A stretch of DNA of 25,483 nucleotides from DATGMB01 sp035293845 (lineage in GTDB: Bacteria; Acidobacteriota; Terriglobia; Bryobacterales; Bryobacteraceae): the NCBI GenBank assembly GCA_035293845.1, contig DATGMB010000199.1, forward strand, positions 1 to 25,483. The letters are read 5' to 3'. A program made the translations under genes and the position numbers. Positions 23,497-25,483 of this stretch are shown piece after piece. The notes beneath the pieces were generated by a model, which did not search any database, had not been told where the DNA came from, and saw only the letters and a list, made by a program, of their open reading frames with translations. Positions within the stretch are counted from its first letter, which is position 1; each line of letters opens with the position of its first letter.

Positions 23497-24294
23497 GTGA
23501 TCTCGACTCAGAGCCGCAGAGGCACAGAGATAGTACAGACTCTGCGTCTCTGTGTCTCTGCGTCAATGGGGATCGCCGTCCTGTGCCCGCTCTCCGCCCA
23601 GCCGGTGGTTCCCGCCAAGGCCGGGCTGATCTCGTACACGCGCGGCACGGTCTATCTCGACAATCAGCGGATCGCAGCCTCTACGACGCGGTTCATCCCG
23701 GTTCAGGAAAACGCCGTGGTGCGCACGGAACGCGGCCGCGCGGAGGTGCTGCTGGGGCCCTGCGCGGTGCTGCGGATGGATGAAGACAGCTCGCTCCGCC
23801 TGGTCTCGAACCGCCTCACCGAGCCGCGCGTCGATCTGCTGGCCGGCGCGGCCGTGGTGGAGATCGCGGCGCTGGGCAAAGGCGCATCGGTGACGCTCGG
23901 GGTGAGCGCCGTTCCGGTGGCAATGGCCCGCGCCGGCCTGTACCGCTTCGATTTCGCGCCGCCGGAGGTCAAAGTCTTCCAGGGCCGCGCGACGGTGGAG
24001 CGGACCGGCGGCAGGATCGGGGTTTCCACCGGCCGCATGCTGGCCTGGGATGCGCAAACGCCCGAGAAATTCGATATCCGCGAGGGCGACGCGCTCGATC
24101 TCTGGAGCCGCCGCCGGAGCCTGGCGCTGGCGCGGTCGCAGCGTCCGCGGCGCATGGGCGGCATGGCGGGAGGCGGCGGAGGTACGCCGAATCTGTGGCC
24201 CGTGCCCGATGCCAGCCAGTCCGGCGGCCGCGGCGGAATGCAGACGGGGCCGCCTCTCTGGGCGCCGCGCGACACCGGCTGCAGGGCTCGCTAA
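23497..24294 (+). CDS. FecR-domain exported protein
   Basis: This 265-residue protein contains a FecR-type beta domain (about 44-175: TRGTVYLDNQRIA, VRTERGRAEVLLGPCAVLRM, LLAGAAVVEI, KVFQGRATVE), followed by a Gly/Arg-rich low-complexity tail. In this lineage FecR-domain proteins are often periplasmic, with no link to iron shown. The start is debatable. GTG at 23497 translates a dispersed-repeat-like inverted repeat into the N-terminus (SRRGTEIVQTLRLCVSA), which then supplies the basic part of a signal peptide ending CPLSA. ATG at 23566 gives a much weaker signal. It is 10 nt after the MerR gene, and its stop overlaps that of the convergent BNR gene by 4 bp. Confidence 0.78.
   Translation: MISTQSRRGTEIVQTLRLCVSASMGIAVLCPLSAQPVVPAKAGLISYTRGTVYLDNQRIAASTTRFIPVQENAVVRTERGRAEVLLGPCAVLRMDEDSSLRLVSNRLTEPRVDLLAGAAVVEIAALGKGASVTLGVSAVPVAMARAGLYRFDFAPPEVKVFQGRATVERTGGRIGVSTGRMLAWDAQTPEKFDIREGDALDLWSRRRSLALARSQRPRRMGGMAGGGGGTPNLWPVPDASQSGGRGGMQTGPPLWAPRDTGCRAR
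23515..23562. repeat. Imperfect inverted repeat of the CACAGAG type inside the fecR-like 5' end
   Basis: The left arm CGCAGAGGCACAGAGA (23515-23530) matches the complement of the right arm TCTCTGTGTCTCTGCG (23547-23562) at 15 of 16 positions, with a 16-nt loop. Repeats of this CAGAGACACAGAG flavour occur as dispersed small elements in many bacterial genomes, as I recall. It lies at the extreme 5' end of the coding frame. Confidence 0.65.
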
Positions 24295-25292
24295 CGGCCG
24301 CGCCATTCGAGCCGCGCCACCCCTCCCTTCGGCCCCACGGCCCAGCCGCTCCCATCCGGCGCGAAGGCCACGGAGTTGTACGGGGCGGTGTCGAATGGCT
24401 TCCAGGATTGTCCGCCGTCGTAAGAAACATCGGAGCCCGAACTGCCAACGGCGATCCACGCCTTTCGCGCCGCAACATACGCCACGGCGGAACGGAACCC
24501 CGCCGGAGGCGTGCCCGCCGGTTCCACCCACGTGCGTCCGCCGTCGCTCGTGATGGCGATGTTGTGCTCCGCCGATTCGGGCCGGGTGTAATCGCCGCCC
24601 ACCGCGACGCCGTGGCGCGCATCCGAAAAGGCCAATGAGAAGATGCCGGCGCCGGGACCGTCGTGGCGGACCGGCGTCTGCACCGCGGTCCAGGTGCGGC
24701 CGCCGTCCACGGAATGGAAGATCCGAGCGCCGCTGGTCCCGAACCACGCGTCCTGTTCGCCCGTCACGATCAGGCACGTGCCGCTGGCCGCGAACGCGCC
24801 CTCACCGGGCAGCGCCTCGGGTCCGGGCTGGGGCGACCAGCGCTCGCCATCCGCGGTGACCAGGATCGCGAGGCGCCCCTTGACCGGGTCGCCGAGCGCA
24901 ATGCCGCGCCGTCCGTTCCAGAATGCGAAGGCATCGAAGAAGCCGGCGGCATCCGGATTGGTGTAGCGCAGCGTCCAGTGCGCGCCGCCGTCATCGGTGC
25001 GGAAGATACGGGATTTCTCGCCGGATCCGCTGCTGAGCAGCATCACCGTGCCCGCGCCGAATGCCTCGATATCGCGAAAGTCGAGCGACTCCGCGCCGGG
25101 GACCTGAGCGGCGGCCCAGGTTGCGCCGCCGTCGATGGTGTGGAGGTACGTTCCGCCGGTCCCGCTCGCCCACGCTTCGCGGCTGTTCCGCACGCTCAAT
25201 CCCCGCAACCCGGCGCTGGTTCCGCTCTTCTGCGGCACCCAGGCCGGCTGCGCGCACGCGAGCAGCGGGACCAGAGCCAGCGCCAGTCTCAT
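24291..25292 (-). CDS. Exported BNR/Asp-box beta-propeller protein (Ycf48-like)
   Basis: This 333-residue protein has a short signal peptide (LALALVPLLACA before QPAWV) and six Asp-box-like motifs spaced through its length: HTIDGGATW, RTDDGGAHW, VTADGERW, HSVDGGRTW, ITSDGGRTW and SYDGGQSW. This is the signature of a sialidase-like or Ycf48/photosystem-assembly-like beta-propeller; no sialidase arginine triad or FRIP motif is apparent, so enzymatic activity is not suggested. The ATG (25292) lies inside the stop of the upstream peptidase gene (ATGA), so the two are translationally coupled. It is convergent with the FecR-domain gene. Confidence 0.85.
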   Translation of the reverse strand: MRLALALVPLLACAQPAWVPQKSGTSAGLRGLSVRNSREAWASGTGGTYLHTIDGGATWAAAQVPGAESLDFRDIEAFGAGTVMLLSSGSGEKSRIFRTDDGGAHWTLRYTNPDAAGFFDAFAFWNGRRGIALGDPVKGRLAILVTADGERWSPQPGPEALPGEGAFAASGTCLIVTGEQDAWFGTSGARIFHSVDGGRTWTAVQTPVRHDGPGAGIFSLAFSDARHGVAVGGDYTRPESAEHNIAITSDGGRTWVEPAGTPPAGFRSAVAYVAARKAWIAVGSSGSDVSYDGGQSWKPFDTAPYNSVAFAPDGSGWAVGPKGGVARLEWRGR

Positions 25293-25483
25293 TTCACCGG
25301 ATTCGCCGGGTGCAGATACCCGGCCAGAAACAGATAGATTTCGCGCCGCGAGTCCTTCGCCAGCTTGGTATCCAGACGGTTGAAGTAGTGCCCGCCGGGC
25401 GCGTTGTCATAGACCTTGTATTCGAATTTCTTGCCCTCGGCCTTCAGCGCCTGAATGAGGTGCTCGACCTCGAGGTAATTGAC
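25289..25483 (-). CDS. C-terminus of an S9-family (prolyl oligopeptidase-like) serine peptidase, partial
   Basis: Only the last 64 residues and the TGA stop (25291-25289) are in the window. They read as the end of an alpha/beta-hydrolase catalytic domain of the S9 type: VEHLIQALKAEGKKFEYKVY, then APGGHYFNR with the expected catalytic His, then LAKDSRREIYLFLAGYL. The spacing from the QALKAEGK helix to GGH and the final FLAGYLHP helix match the C-termini of dipeptidyl peptidase IV and acylaminoacyl peptidase relatives. The start, serine and any signal peptide are outside. The stop overlaps the BNR protein's ATG. The exact subfamily cannot be decided. Confidence 0.82.
   Translation of the reverse strand, partial: VNYLEVEHLIQALKAEGKKFEYKVYDNAPGGHYFNRLDTKLAKDSRREIYLFLAGYLHPANPVK

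Noticed and set aside
1..25483. CRISPR arrays, tRNA/rRNA genes, transposases, prophage genes
   Set aside because: I found no regularly spaced repeats, no cloverleaf or rRNA-like segments and no transposase or phage motifs in the translated frames. The only short tandem or inverted repeats are those listed.

Overview
The window is GC-rich bacterial DNA that reads like an acidobacterium of the Solibacter/Bryobacter type. This assignment is an inference from gene content: an Oar-like TonB-dependent receptor with an N-terminal carboxypeptidase-regulatory domain, secreted Ig-like and choice-of-anchor-D proteins, an OprB-type porin, GT87/DUF2142 membrane proteins, and an ECF sigma factor paired with a membrane thioredoxin-fold protein. 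There are no rRNA or tRNA genes, transposases, phage genes or CRISPR arrays. Coding density is very high, and the longest gap between genes is about 200 bp.

Layout: 1-3300 (minus) is a TonB-dependent receptor cut by the left edge. 3408-4078 (minus) is a VapBC-type toxin-antitoxin pair with a periodic operator-like repeat upstream. 4135-7076 (minus) holds an exported FAD-dependent oxidoreductase and a PLP aminotransferase. Divergent from these, 7167-9884 (plus) is a probable operon of a PP2C phosphatase and two exported beta-rich proteins. 9967-13734 (minus) runs GT87-like membrane enzyme, DUF1015 protein, OprB porin. 13881-15455 (plus) is another multi-spanning membrane protein. 15480-19562 (minus) runs secreted acetamidase/formamidase, DUF2142 membrane protein, ArnT/PMT-like membrane glycosyltransferase. 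19645-20184 (plus) is a thioredoxin-fold protein with an in-frame TGA. 20194-21688 (minus) is an ECF sigma factor and a membrane protein with a periplasmic DsbA-like domain. 21741-24294 (plus) holds an ornithine cyclodeaminase-family protein, a MerR/TipAS regulator and a FecR-domain protein. 24291-25483 (minus) is a BNR-repeat beta-propeller protein coupled to the C-terminus of an S9 peptidase.

The most notable item is at 19645-20184. A TGA at 19798-19800 falls exactly where the first cysteine of a thioredoxin CxxC motif belongs (read-through: ASW-U-GWC). A 7-bp stem-loop with G in the second loop position starts 15 nt after the TGA. I interpret this as an exported selenoprotein with a bacterial SECIS element. 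Conventional gene calling would cut it into two fragments. It is convergent with the sigma factor/DsbA-like pair, so two exported thiol-redox proteins lie tail to tail.

Regulatory features read from the sequence include a textbook MerR promoter (17-nt palindrome in a 19-bp spacer, with a probably leaderless GTG start), a 12-bp tandem repeat between the divergent sigma-factor and cyclodeaminase genes, and a 20-bp-periodic repeat upstream of vapB. All functional assignments rest on reading motifs; no database search was possible.
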